From Saccharofermentans sp. (GTDB lineage Bacteria; Bacillota; Clostridia; Saccharofermentanales; Saccharofermentanaceae): a stretch of 64,000 nt of DNA. A program made the translations under genes and the position numbers. This document shows positions 26,803-35,427 of this stretch, in pieces; positions within the stretch are counted from its first letter, which is position 1, and every line of letters starts with the position of its first letter. The notes under the pieces are model-generated. The model saw only the letters and a list, made by a program, of their open reading frames with translations. It did no database searches and was not told where the DNA came from. Location: assembly GCA_024683485.1 (NCBI GenBank), contig JAIKYD010000021.1:34909-98908 (forward strand). Reading direction: 5' to 3'.

Positions 26803-26856
26803 CGCATACATTCCGACTGTGGCCAATTTGAGCTGAATATTACTTTGATGTATGCG
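26803..26856 (+). promoter_or_regulatory. structured leader of rpsB
   Basis: In the roughly 90-base 5' leader, CGCATACAT (26803-26811) pairs perfectly with ATGTATGCG (26848-26856), enclosing 36 bases that include GGCCAATTTGAGCTG. The structure ends 9 bases before the AGGAGG site (26866-26871). Ribosomal protein leaders often bind their own product; a role in S2 autoregulation is my inference. Confidence 0.5.
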
Positions 26857-26879
26857 GAAGAAAACAGGAGGATTATTTT

Positions 26880-27689
26880 ATGCCGGTTATTTTAATGAAG
26901 CAGCTTCTTGAAGCAGGCGTACACTTCGGTCATCAGACACGCCGTTGGAACCCTAAGATGTCAGAGTACATCTTCACGGAGCGTAACTCAATCCACATCA
27001 TCGATTTGCAGAAGACAGTCAAGAAGGTCGACGAGGCCTATGACGCTATGCGCGAGCTCGCTGAGAAGGGTGATATCCTTTTCGTTGGTACAAAGAAGCA
27101 GGCTCAGGATTCCATCAAGGAAGAAGCTCAGCGTTGCGGACAGTTCTATGTAAATTACCGTTGGCTCGGCGGCACACTCACAAACTTCGTTACGATCAAG
27201 AAGAGAGTTGCAAGACTTGAAGAGCTCCGCAGAATGGAAGCAGACGGTTCTTTCGAACTCAGAACAAAGAAGGAAGTTGCTAAGCTTAAGCTCGAGATGA
27301 CAAAGCTTGATCAGAACCTCGGCGGTATCGTTGGTATGGTTAAGCTTCCTGCAGCACTCTTCATCGTTGATACAAAGAAAGAGCACAATGCAGTAGCAGA
27401 GGCTAAGAGACTTGGTATCCCGATCATCGCTATTGTTGATACAAACTGCGATCCTGATGAAGTTGATTATGTAATCCCGGGTAACGACGATGCTATCCGT
27501 GCAGTTAAGCTCATCACAGCTAAGATGGCTGATGCAGTTATCGAAGCACACCAGGGTGAGGACGCTACATCCGAGGGTATGGATCTTGATTCCGCTGAGG
27601 CTCAGGCCGCTACAGCAGAAGTTGCTGAAGAGCAGGCTGTTGAGGAAGCAGGCGAGAAGTCCATCGAAGAGATCGCTTCCGAGTCTTGA
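26880..27689 (+). CDS. rpsB: 30S ribosomal protein S2
   Basis: 269 residues. The S2 signatures [35 protein letters not shown] and [11 protein letters not shown] are present. An acidic, Ala/Glu-rich C-terminal tail (about 225-269) extends beyond the E. coli length. tsf follows after 36 bases, the universal bacterial pairing. The ribosome binding site is AGGAGG. Confidence 0.98.
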   Translation: MPVILMKQLLEAGVHFGHQTRRWNPKMSEYIFTERNSIHIIDLQKTVKKVDEAYDAMRELAEKGDILFVGTKKQAQDSIKEEAQRCGQFYVNYRWLGGTLTNFVTIKKRVARLEELRRMEADGSFELRTKKEVAKLKLEMTKLDQNLGGIVGMVKLPAALFIVDTKKEHNAVAEAKRLGIPIIAIVDTNCDPDEVDYVIPGNDDAIRAVKLITAKMADAVIEAHQGEDATSEGMDLDSAEAQAATAEVAEEQAVEEAGEKSIEEIASES

Positions 27690-27725
27690 TTTTCGAAAAA
27701 AATAAAACCGTAAAGGAGAATATAT

Positions 27726-28664
27726 ATGGCAGTTACAGCACAACAGGTTAAAGAACTCCGTGAGCTTACAGATTGCGGCATCATGGACTGCAAGAAGGCA
27801 CTTATCGAGTGCGAAGGTGATATCGAGAAGGCTAAGGCATGGCTTCGTGAGAAGGGTATGGCTAAGGCTGAGAAGAAGTCTGCCAGGATCGCTGCCGAGG
27901 GTGCAGTTGTAGCTAAGATCGCTGATGACAAGAAGTCAGGCGTTCTGGTTGAGATCAACATTGAGACAGACTTTGCTGCAAACACAGATAAGTTCAAGAA
28001 CTTCACAAGTGCTGTTGCAACTCATATCCTTGAGAAGAAGCCTGCTACACTTGAAGAGCTTATGGCTCAGCCTCTTTACAATGATGAGTCCAAGACAGTT
28101 GAGATCTTCCAGAAGGAAGCTATCGCCGATATCGGTGAGAACACTTCTATCAGAAGATTCGTTATCTATGAGGTAGAGGGCAATGGTGCTGTTGCTTCTT
28201 ATATCCACATGGGCGGTAAGGTAGGCGTTTTCGTTGAAGTTACAACAGATGATGATTCTGTTATCACAAAGCCTGAGTTTGCTGATTTTGCTAAGAACAT
28301 CGGCATGCAGGTTGCTTCAATGAGACCTAACTGGGTTACTGAGGATGAAGTTCCCAAGGCTGAGCTCGACAAGGAAGTTGAGATCATCAAGAACAAGGCA
28401 CTCGAAGAGGGTAAGCCTGAGAAGATCGTTATGGAGCGTATCGTTCCCGGTCAGATCAAGAACTTCTACAAGCTCAACTGCCTCGTTGATCAGGAATTCT
28501 TCAGAGATGACGATCTTACTATCTCACAGTACATCGACCAGTCCATCAAGGCTATCGGCGCTAACGTTTCAGTAGTTCGTTTCACACGTTTCGGTCTTGG
28601 CGAAGGCATCGAGAAGAAAGTTGATGATTTTGCTGAGGAAGTAAGAAAGCAGGCAGGTCTCTAA
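27726..28664 (+). CDS. tsf: elongation factor Ts
   Basis: 312 residues. EF-Ts exchanges GDP on EF-Tu. The N-terminal UBA-like domain contains VKELRELTDCGIMDCKKAL, the core has ETDFAA (ETDFAANTDKF), and the dimerisation region follows. The AAAGGAGAA site lies 8 bases upstream of the ATG. The terminator at 28697 closes the rpsB-tsf unit. Confidence 0.98.
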   Translation: MAVTAQQVKELRELTDCGIMDCKKALIECEGDIEKAKAWLREKGMAKAEKKSARIAAEGAVVAKIADDKKSGVLVEINIETDFAANTDKFKNFTSAVATHILEKKPATLEELMAQPLYNDESKTVEIFQKEAIADIGENTSIRRFVIYEVEGNGAVASYIHMGGKVGVFVEVTTDDDSVITKPEFADFAKNIGMQVASMRPNWVTEDEVPKAELDKEVEIIKNKALEEGKPEKIVMERIVPGQIKNFYKLNCLVDQEFFRDDDLTISQYIDQSIKAIGANVSVVRFTRFGLGEGIEKKVDDFAEEVRKQAGL

Positions 28665-28696
28665 TAGATCTTTAGCACTGTTGATTCAGTATTTAC

Positions 28697-28727
28697 GGGC
28701 TGTCCTCCGGGACAGCCCTTTGTTTAT
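28697..28727 (+). terminator. intrinsic terminator after tsf
   Basis: The perfect 9-bp stem GGGCTGTCC / GGACAGCCC with loop TCCG is followed by TTTGTTTAT. Confidence 0.92.
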
Positions 28728-28833
28728 CTGGTCCTTTAGACATACCGCATTTATCTCGGATTTTTTACTTTTAATAAAAAGATATTATTGATAAAATCTA
28801 ATGAAGAAATTTTTGCGGAGGGTAAGTACGTAA

Positions 28834-29541
28834 ATGGGCGAGACAAAATATAAGCGTGTACTTCTTAAGATATCCGGTGAGGCTTTGGCTGGAGATGCCA
28901 AGCTCGGTATCAATGATGAGGTTCTTAAAGAAATATCCACAAATATCAAAGCAGTAGCAGATCTTGGTGTCCAGGTTGCAATCGTAGTAGGCGGAGGTAA
29001 CTTCTGGCGTGGCAGATCTTCTGAGAAGATGGACAGGGTTACGGCAGACCATATGGGAATGCTGGCTACTCTTATGAATTCCCTTGCACTTTCCGATGCT
29101 CTTGAGCAGCAGGGGGCGGTAACAAGAGTTTTATCAGCTATCGAAGTAAGACAGATGGCAGAGCCCTATATCAGAAAGAGAGCCGTAAGGCATCTTGAGA
29201 AGGGCAGGATCGTTATTTTTGCCTGCGGTACAGGCAACCCGTATTTCTCCACGGATACCGGTGCGGCTTTAAGAGCGACCGAGATCGGTGCGGATGTTTT
29301 CCTCAAGGCTACCATGGTTGATGGTGTTTATGATAAGGATCCGAACATTTATCCTGATGCAAAGAAGTATGACAAGGTATCACACGATGAGGTTCTGAGA
29401 CTTAACCTTAAGGTAATGGATGCCACAGCAGCTGCTCTCTGCCGTGACAATCACACCAAGATCCTCGTATTCTCCATGAAGGATCCGGAGAATATCGTAA
29501 GGATCGCCAAGGGTGAGGATCTTGGAACGATCGTTGAATAA
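28834..29541 (+). CDS. pyrH: UMP kinase
   Basis: 235 residues, amino-acid-kinase fold. It makes UDP from [17 protein letters not shown] at the start, the nucleotide-binding [28 protein letters not shown] and DGVYDKDPN are diagnostic. The GGAGGG ribosome binding site precedes the ATG. It starts the long unit that runs through frr, uppS, cdsA, dxr, rseP, ispG, polC and priA. Confidence 0.97.
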   Translation: MGETKYKRVLLKISGEALAGDAKLGINDEVLKEISTNIKAVADLGVQVAIVVGGGNFWRGRSSEKMDRVTADHMGMLATLMNSLALSDALEQQGAVTRVLSAIEVRQMAEPYIRKRAVRHLEKGRIVIFACGTGNPYFSTDTGAALRATEIGADVFLKATMVDGVYDKDPNIYPDAKKYDKVSHDEVLRLNLKVMDATAAALCRDNHTKILVFSMKDPENIVRIAKGEDLGTIVE

Positions 29542-29580
29542 CAAAATATAAAATTATTACATAAAGAGGAGGCTTTTATT

Positions 29581-30153
29581 ATGGCTATGATCGAGATCAC
29601 AAAGAAGGATTATGATGATATCGAAGCGAAAATGCGCAAGTGCATCGATAATCTTCAGGAGAACCTTAATACCATCCGTGCCGGACGTGCCAATCCGCAT
29701 GTTCTGGACAAGATCACTGTTGATTACTACGGTGCTCCGTCTCCTCTTAATGCAGTAGCGAACATCCAGGTTCCTGAAGCGAGAATGATCACTCTTTCTC
29801 CATGGGATCCGAAGATGCTTAGAGATATCGAGCATGCTATCCAGGCTTCCGATCTTGGAATCAATCCTACCAATGACGGTAAGATGATCAGACTCGTATT
29901 CCCGATGCTGACCGAGGAGAGACGTAAGGATCTGGTTAAGCAGGTTAAGGTCTATGGTGACGAGACCAAGGTCGTTATCCGTAATAACCGCCGTGATGCT
30001 ATCGACAAGATGCGTGCGGCAAACAAGAAGAAGGAACTGACTGATGATTCCCTTAAGGAATTTGAAGAGAAGATCCAGAAGATAACGGATAAGTTCACTG
30101 CAGAGGTTGATAAAGTCTGCGAGACCAAGAATAAGGAATTGATGGAAATCTGA
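29581..30153 (+). CDS. frr: ribosome recycling factor
   Basis: 190 residues. RRF splits post-termination ribosomes together with EF-G. The family blocks LNTIRAGRANP, DKITVDYYGAPSPLNAVANI and EERRKDLVKQVK are clear. AAGAGGAGG precedes the ATG at 29581; a second in-frame ATG two codons later is also possible. Confidence 0.97.
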   Translation: MAMIEITKKDYDDIEAKMRKCIDNLQENLNTIRAGRANPHVLDKITVDYYGAPSPLNAVANIQVPEARMITLSPWDPKMLRDIEHAIQASDLGINPTNDGKMIRLVFPMLTEERRKDLVKQVKVYGDETKVVIRNNRRDAIDKMRAANKKKELTDDSLKEFEEKIQKITDKFTAEVDKVCETKNKELMEI

Positions 30154-30158
30154 TAGAG

Positions 30159-30926
30159 ATGCCAAAGTTTTCTAACAAACAGGAAAAGACTTATGATACG
30201 GGAGACCTCAAGGTCCCCGTATCTTTGGGTGTAATAATGGACGGCAACGGAAGGTGGGCCACAAAGAGACATCTTCCAAGAACTGCCGGACATAAAGTCG
30301 GTGCCGAGAATCTTAAGGAACTTTGCCGCAACTGTGTAAGATACGGAGTCAAATACCTTACGGTCTATGCTTTCTCAACAGAGAACTGGTCAAGACCGAA
30401 GGGAGAGGTCGATCAGCTCATGAAGCTCTTTGTAGAGCTGTTCGATAAATACGATCCAGAACTTGCAGAAGAAGGCATAAGGGTAAGATTTACCGGAGAC
30501 GACACGGAATTGCCTCCCAAAGTCAGGGAAGTCTGCAAAACAGCCGAGGAAAGATCCAAGAACCGTCCGAATATGCAGCTCATCGTAGCACTCAATTACG
30601 GCGGAAGACGTGAGATCTTAAGCAGCTGCCGCAAGATAGCTGAGAAGGTGAAGGACGGAAGCATTGATCCTGAGGATATTACCGAGAAAATGATCTCTGA
30701 TAATATGTATCTTCCGGATGTTCCGGATCCCGAACTGATCATCAGGCCGAGCGGTGAGATGAGACTGTCCAATTTCCTGTTGTGGGAGAGCGCCTATTCT
30801 GAATTCTGGGTATCAGATACTCTCTGGCCGGACTTCGGATATGAGGAACTGACCAATGCGTTCAGGGATTTTGCGTTAAGAGACAGACGTTTCGGCGGAT
30901 TGTCAAAGAAGGAAAGCAAGGCGTAA
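30159..30926 (+). CDS. uppS: isoprenyl transferase (undecaprenyl diphosphate synthase)
   Basis: 255 residues. It builds the C55 lipid carrier for cell-wall precursors by cis-condensation of IPP. The signature MDGNGRWATKRHLPRTAGHKVG contains the catalytic Asp, and LIIRPSGEMRLSNFLLW and WPDFGYEEL complete the family pattern. It starts 5 bases after frr and ends 1 base before cdsA. An acidic linker near residues 1-20 precedes the core. Confidence 0.95.
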   Translation: MPKFSNKQEKTYDTGDLKVPVSLGVIMDGNGRWATKRHLPRTAGHKVGAENLKELCRNCVRYGVKYLTVYAFSTENWSRPKGEVDQLMKLFVELFDKYDPELAEEGIRVRFTGDDTELPPKVREVCKTAEERSKNRPNMQLIVALNYGGRREILSSCRKIAEKVKDGSIDPEDITEKMISDNMYLPDVPDPELIIRPSGEMRLSNFLLWESAYSEFWVSDTLWPDFGYEELTNAFRDFALRDRRFGGLSKKESKA

Positions 30927-30927
30927 A

Positions 30928-31794
30928 TTGAGACAGAGGATCATTACAGGTATTATCTTTACGGTGCTGGTGCTTCTCTTTTTCATGCCCGCATTTTACT
31001 GGCCGGTCACTGCCGTTATCATGTCAGTCATAATCGGTGTTTTCGCATGTGTCGAGATGTACAAAGCTTTAAAGCACGGCGGATATCATCCGTCAAGACT
31101 GCTCCTTATAACTGGAATGACTCTTGCAACACTTATCGTTATATGCGGACTGGTATTCAATCTCAAAGTCGAGAATACCATGGCTTTGTACCTGATTATC
31201 GTCTGCATGTATTCAGTTTCCTGCGGTATCAATCTTCCTCTGGTAAGACCTGACGATGAGAAGGCATTTCTTAACGGTATCTTTACCGGCGGCATGGTGT
31301 TCTATATCTCATTTCCGTTGTTCTGTCTGGATCTTGCGATGCTGTTCCTGCCTCACGGCTGGTTCTATATGGTAATCGGACTTTTCGCTCCATGGGTTAC
31401 TGACACGTTCGCGTATTTTACCGGTGTTGCCATCGGCAAGCACAAGATCGTTCCGCATATCTCGCCCAAGAAGACATGGGAAGGCTGTATCGGAGGAACA
31501 ATCTTTTGCGCGTTGGCAGTATTGATCTATTCATGCCTTGTCATTTATAAGCTTGACGATATTGAGATGGATATTGTTATTTACGGAACGATTATGTTCT
31601 TATTGGGTATACTCATCTCGATAATGTCACAGCTCGGAGACTGGTTCTGCTCTGTAATTAAGAGAAGGACCGGTATCAAGGATTTCGGTAATATTTTCCC
31701 TGGACACGGCGGAATGCTCGACAGATTTGACAGCGCGTTCTTTACGCTTCCGACGGCGTTGCTGCTCGCAATAATCGCCTACAATCTGTTCTAA
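30928..31794 (+). CDS. cdsA: phosphatidate cytidylyltransferase
   Basis: 288 residues, about eight membrane segments. It makes CDP-diacylglycerol for phospholipid synthesis. The C-terminal signature KRRTGIKDFGNIFPGHGGMLDRFDS is complete, with the metal-binding Asp residues. The start is a TTG one base after the uppS stop; no in-frame ATG lies close by, so the rare start seems genuine and suggests coupling to uppS. Confidence 0.93.
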   Translation: MRQRIITGIIFTVLVLLFFMPAFYWPVTAVIMSVIIGVFACVEMYKALKHGGYHPSRLLLITGMTLATLIVICGLVFNLKVENTMALYLIIVCMYSVSCGINLPLVRPDDEKAFLNGIFTGGMVFYISFPLFCLDLAMLFLPHGWFYMVIGLFAPWVTDTFAYFTGVAIGKHKIVPHISPKKTWEGCIGGTIFCALAVLIYSCLVIYKLDDIEMDIVIYGTIMFLLGILISIMSQLGDWFCSVIKRRTGIKDFGNIFPGHGGMLDRFDSAFFTLPTALLLAIIAYNLF

Positions 31795-31814
31795 AGTTTA
31801 CGGGAGTTCTGAAT

Positions 31815-32996
31815 ATGCGCAGATTATCTATATTGGGTTCAACAGGTTCAATTGGAAGACAGACACTTGAAGTCGTAAGGAAAGCTCCTTCCGACTTTAC
31901 TGTCGAGGCTCTGACCTGCGGAAATGATATAGATACATTGTTCAGCCAGATAACGGAATTCAGGCCCAAGGTCTGTTCGGTAGCTGATGAGAACAAGGCA
32001 AGGGAGCTTTCTGAAAGGCTCAGTTATTCGGGTATAGATACGAAAGTCCTTGCAGGCAAGGAAGGTAATATCACATGTGCCACTTTGGGCAGTTGCGATA
32101 CTGTTGTCGGTGCAATAGTGGGATTTGCCGGACTTGAACCTGTGTATCATGCTGTCCTGGCCGGTAAAGATATTGCGTTAGCCAACAAAGAGACACTTGT
32201 GGCTGGCGGTGACGTGATAATGCCTCTGATCAGGGAGAAGGGTGTTGCCATGCTTCCGATCGACAGTGAGCATTCAGCTATCTGGCAGTGCCTGAAGGGT
32301 GAAGAAAGGGCAGATCTTGACAGGATCCTGATCACGGCATCAGGTGGTCCTTTCAGGGGTATGACGAGACAGCAGCTCGAGAATGTCAGCCTTAAAGATG
32401 CGCTTCATCACCCGACATGGAATATGGGCGGAAAGATCACCATTGATTCAGCTACAATGATGAACAAAGGTCTTGAGATAATCGAGGCCCATCATCTATA
32501 TGGAATCGAATGCAGCAGGATCGATGTCGTTGTACATCCTCAAAGCGTTATCCATTCAATGATAAGGCTTAAAGACGGTTCTGTTCTTGCACAGATGGGT
32601 AAGCCTTCCATGGTTCTTCCTATTGAAGTTGCGCTTTATTATCCGAAGCGCGGGCCTTCAATAGTTACAGAGTTTGATCCTTTTGACACGGCTGTGTCAT
32701 CGCTTACTTTCGAGCCTTGTGATACAGAAGTGTTCAGGCTGGTTAAACTTGCTTATGAAGCCGGAAGCAAGGGCGGACTTGTTCCCGCAGTTATGAATGC
32801 GGCTAACGAATCTGCAGTGCGTGCTTATCTTGCAGGGAAGATCGGATTCCTTGATATCGAGAGAACTGTAATAGAAACTGTTGAGAAGATGGAACCTTCG
32901 GTAAGCGGCGTTGAGCTTACAATTGATTCAGTTTGTCAGGCTGACAGGGAAGCCGGGATATTTGCGGATGGAATAATAAAGGGAAAGATTAAATAA
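31815..32996 (+). CDS. dxr: 1-deoxy-D-xylulose 5-phosphate reductoisomerase
   Basis: 393 residues. This is the second enzyme of the MEP isoprenoid pathway. It has the NADPH-binding motif GSTGSIGRQTLEVV at the N-terminus, LANKETLVAGG, the metal and substrate region IDSEHSAIWQCL, and MNAANESAVRAYL. Its stop overlaps the rseP ATG by 1 base. Confidence 0.96.
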   Translation: MRRLSILGSTGSIGRQTLEVVRKAPSDFTVEALTCGNDIDTLFSQITEFRPKVCSVADENKARELSERLSYSGIDTKVLAGKEGNITCATLGSCDTVVGAIVGFAGLEPVYHAVLAGKDIALANKETLVAGGDVIMPLIREKGVAMLPIDSEHSAIWQCLKGEERADLDRILITASGGPFRGMTRQQLENVSLKDALHHPTWNMGGKITIDSATMMNKGLEIIEAHHLYGIECSRIDVVVHPQSVIHSMIRLKDGSVLAQMGKPSMVLPIEVALYYPKRGPSIVTEFDPFDTAVSSLTFEPCDTEVFRLVKLAYEAGSKGGLVPAVMNAANESAVRAYLAGKIGFLDIERTVIETVEKMEPSVSGVELTIDSVCQADREAGIFADGIIKGKIK

Positions 32997-34342
32997 TGAG
33001 TATAGTCAGAAGCATAATCGTTGTCATAATAATGCTCGGAATTCTTGCAACTTTGCATGAGTTGGCACATTTCTGGGCAGCAAGACTCCTTAAGATAAAA
33101 GTCTATGAAGTATCGATCTTTGTCGGACCGAAGCTCTTATCATGGAAACGCAAAGGTGTTGACTTCACGATAAGGCTTATTCCTATTGGCGCCTATGTAA
33201 GATTTACCGAGATCGATGAAGAGGGACACGTCGTTGAGAGCAAGGATCCTGACCTTTTGGTCAATCAGCCGAGGATCAAGAGACTCATAGTCTCGATTGC
33301 AGGTCCGCTTATGAACCTGGTGCTTGGTCTTTTGATCTTTCTGGTCATGTTCTGTGCAACGGGCTTTGTGAGTCTCGATATAGGTAAACCTGTAGCAGGT
33401 GCGCAGACCGGAAAAGTAGCAGAAGAATACACTGTCGGTGATACTATCAAGAAAGTTAACGGTAATAACGTTTATACTTCCTATGACTTTTACTTCGAAC
33501 TCGATTCATCAGATCCGGGTCAGGATATGACTATCACTCTTAAATCGAAGGAAGACGGGAAGAATTATGATGTTGTATTAACGCCTGTATTTGTAAGAAG
33601 GCCTATGCTTCTTATAACTGTTGAGACAATGAGCACCGAAAATGAATACAAGGGTTGGAAAGTTCATTCTGTTGATGAGGAACAGAACGAAGGTAATCCT
33701 GTACTTAAGGCAGGCGATTATGTTACCAGTATAAACGGAAAGGCTGTATCTGATGACGATATTGAAGAATTCCTCTATACCGTAACAGATGAGGTACTGA
33801 AAGTCGGTTATATCAGAGACGGTGTTGAAGAAGAGGTCGATCTTATCCCAAGGTATGTTGATTATGTCACTGACAGAGGTGTAAGCCTTATCGGTTACAG
33901 AGTCGATTCACTTGCTTCTTTTGCCAAGGCACTTGGTTATTCCACTAAGATGCCTGCAGCAATCGGCAATATTTCCATCAGGGGTATTAAAGAGATCATT
34001 GCAGGAAAAGAAAAGGCCTACAATCTTGTGTCCGGTCCTATCGGGATCACTACGATGGTAAACGATGTCGTTAAGGATGAAGAAGATACTGTTGCAGATA
34101 AGCTTTATGTGCTCATATTGCTTAGCGCGGTTATCTCCATTGCTCTTGCTTTTTCAAATCTTCTTCCTATACCCGGACTTGACGGTATTCAGATAGTTTT
34201 TATCGTTGTTGAGATGGTCATAGGGCATAAGTTGTCCGAGAAGACTGAAGGTATACTTACCATCATAGGTTTTGTAATGATAGTACTGCTTCTTATTCTG
34301 GCCTTTATATCTGATATCCTGAGGATCATATTCGGTTACTGA
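32996..34342 (+). CDS. rseP: RIP metalloprotease RseP (site-2 protease)
   Basis: 448 residues. A membrane zinc protease with HELAH at residues 21-25, one or two PDZ-like domains in the extracytoplasmic middle (about 120-300) and the third ligand in NLLPIPGLDG near residue 393. It cleaves membrane-bound anti-sigma factors and signal peptide remnants in known systems. The position between dxr and ispG is standard. Confidence 0.93.
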   Translation: MSIVRSIIVVIIMLGILATLHELAHFWAARLLKIKVYEVSIFVGPKLLSWKRKGVDFTIRLIPIGAYVRFTEIDEEGHVVESKDPDLLVNQPRIKRLIVSIAGPLMNLVLGLLIFLVMFCATGFVSLDIGKPVAGAQTGKVAEEYTVGDTIKKVNGNNVYTSYDFYFELDSSDPGQDMTITLKSKEDGKNYDVVLTPVFVRRPMLLITVETMSTENEYKGWKVHSVDEEQNEGNPVLKAGDYVTSINGKAVSDDDIEEFLYTVTDEVLKVGYIRDGVEEEVDLIPRYVDYVTDRGVSLIGYRVDSLASFAKALGYSTKMPAAIGNISIRGIKEIIAGKEKAYNLVSGPIGITTMVNDVVKDEEDTVADKLYVLILLSAVISIALAFSNLLPIPGLDGIQIVFIVVEMVIGHKLSEKTEGILTIIGFVMIVLLLILAFISDILRIIFGY

Positions 34343-34365
34343 CGGGAATTAAGGGAGATTATCGA

Positions 34366-35427
34366 ATGACGAAGAAGGTTTTAATTGGAAATGTTGAAGT
34401 TGGCGGAGGTACCTCTGTCAAGATTCAGTCGATGAATAATACTGATACAAGGGATGCGGCAGCAACTCTTGCACAAATAATGGAATTGGCGGATAACGGC
34501 TGCGATATTACAAGAGTCGCTATCCCGGATATGGCGGCAGCAGAAAGCCTTAAGGAGATTACATCGAAGTCTCCTATTCCGGTGGTTGCCGACATTCATT
34601 TTGATTACCGCCTTGCCCTGGCGGCAGCTGATAACGGAGCTTCAAAGATAAGGATCAATCCCGGCAATATCGGAGGCAGAGAGAAAGTTAAACTCATTGT
34701 CGATAAGTGCAGGGAACGTCATATCCCGATCCGTGTGGGTGTCAATTCCGGTTCTATCTCAAGAGAAATCCTTGCCAAATACGGGGAAGTCAATGCTGAT
34801 GCAATGACGGAAAGTGCCCTGGGGGCGGTAAGGATACTGGAAGAGGAAGATTTCGATGACATCGTAATATCTATCAAGTCATCTTCTCCGAAGCTGACAA
34901 TAGATACTTACAGGATATTATCGAAGTCATGCGATTATCCTCTCCATGTCGGTGTTACCGAAGCCGGTACTGTCCGTGAAGGCGCTATCAAATCGGCTGT
35001 CGGTATCGGAGCTCTTCTTGCGGAAGGCATTGGTGACACTATAAGAGTGTCACTCACCGGAAATCCGGTTGATGAAGTAATTACAGCTAAACAGATACTT
35101 AAAGCTCTTGATCTACGCGATGGAGGGATTACTTTTATTTCCTGTCCGACTTGCGGAAGAACGCAGGTTCCTCTGATAGAACTCGCGGGACAGATCGAAG
35201 AGAAGGTATCTAAGCTTCCCTATAACCTGAAAGTCGCTGTTATGGGTTGTGTCGTCAACGGACCGGGAGAAGCGCGTGAGTGCGATATCGGATTAGCCGG
35301 TGGTATTGATGAGTTTCTTTTATTCGAAAAGGGTGTACCTGTAAGGAAGATCCCTGCGGCAACGGCGGTTGAAGAATTTGTAAGGGAAGTGATCAGAGTT
35401 GGAGAAGAAAAGTGTAAAGCTACTTGA
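34366..35427 (+). CDS. ispG: 4-hydroxy-3-methylbut-2-enyl diphosphate synthase
   Basis: 353 residues. This is the penultimate MEP pathway step, with a 4Fe-4S cluster held by CPTCGR and CVVNGPGEA near the C-terminus. The N-terminal TIM barrel shows SVKIQSMNNTDTRD and VADIHFDYRLAL. The stop overlaps the polC start by 29 bases. With dxr here and ispH at 17096, the window holds three of the pathway's seven enzymes. Confidence 0.96.
   Translation: MTKKVLIGNVEVGGGTSVKIQSMNNTDTRDAAATLAQIMELADNGCDITRVAIPDMAAAESLKEITSKSPIPVVADIHFDYRLALAAADNGASKIRINPGNIGGREKVKLIVDKCRERHIPIRVGVNSGSISREILAKYGEVNADAMTESALGAVRILEEEDFDDIVISIKSSSPKLTIDTYRILSKSCDYPLHVGVTEAGTVREGAIKSAVGIGALLAEGIGDTIRVSLTGNPVDEVITAKQILKALDLRDGGITFISCPTCGRTQVPLIELAGQIEEKVSKLPYNLKVAVMGCVVNGPGEARECDIGLAGGIDEFLLFEKGVPVRKIPAATAVEEFVREVIRVGEEKCKAT

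Noticed and set aside
26988..27743. 251-codon minus-strand frame opposite rpsB
   Set aside because: Cys- and Leu-rich shadow of the rpsB coding strand, with no family match.
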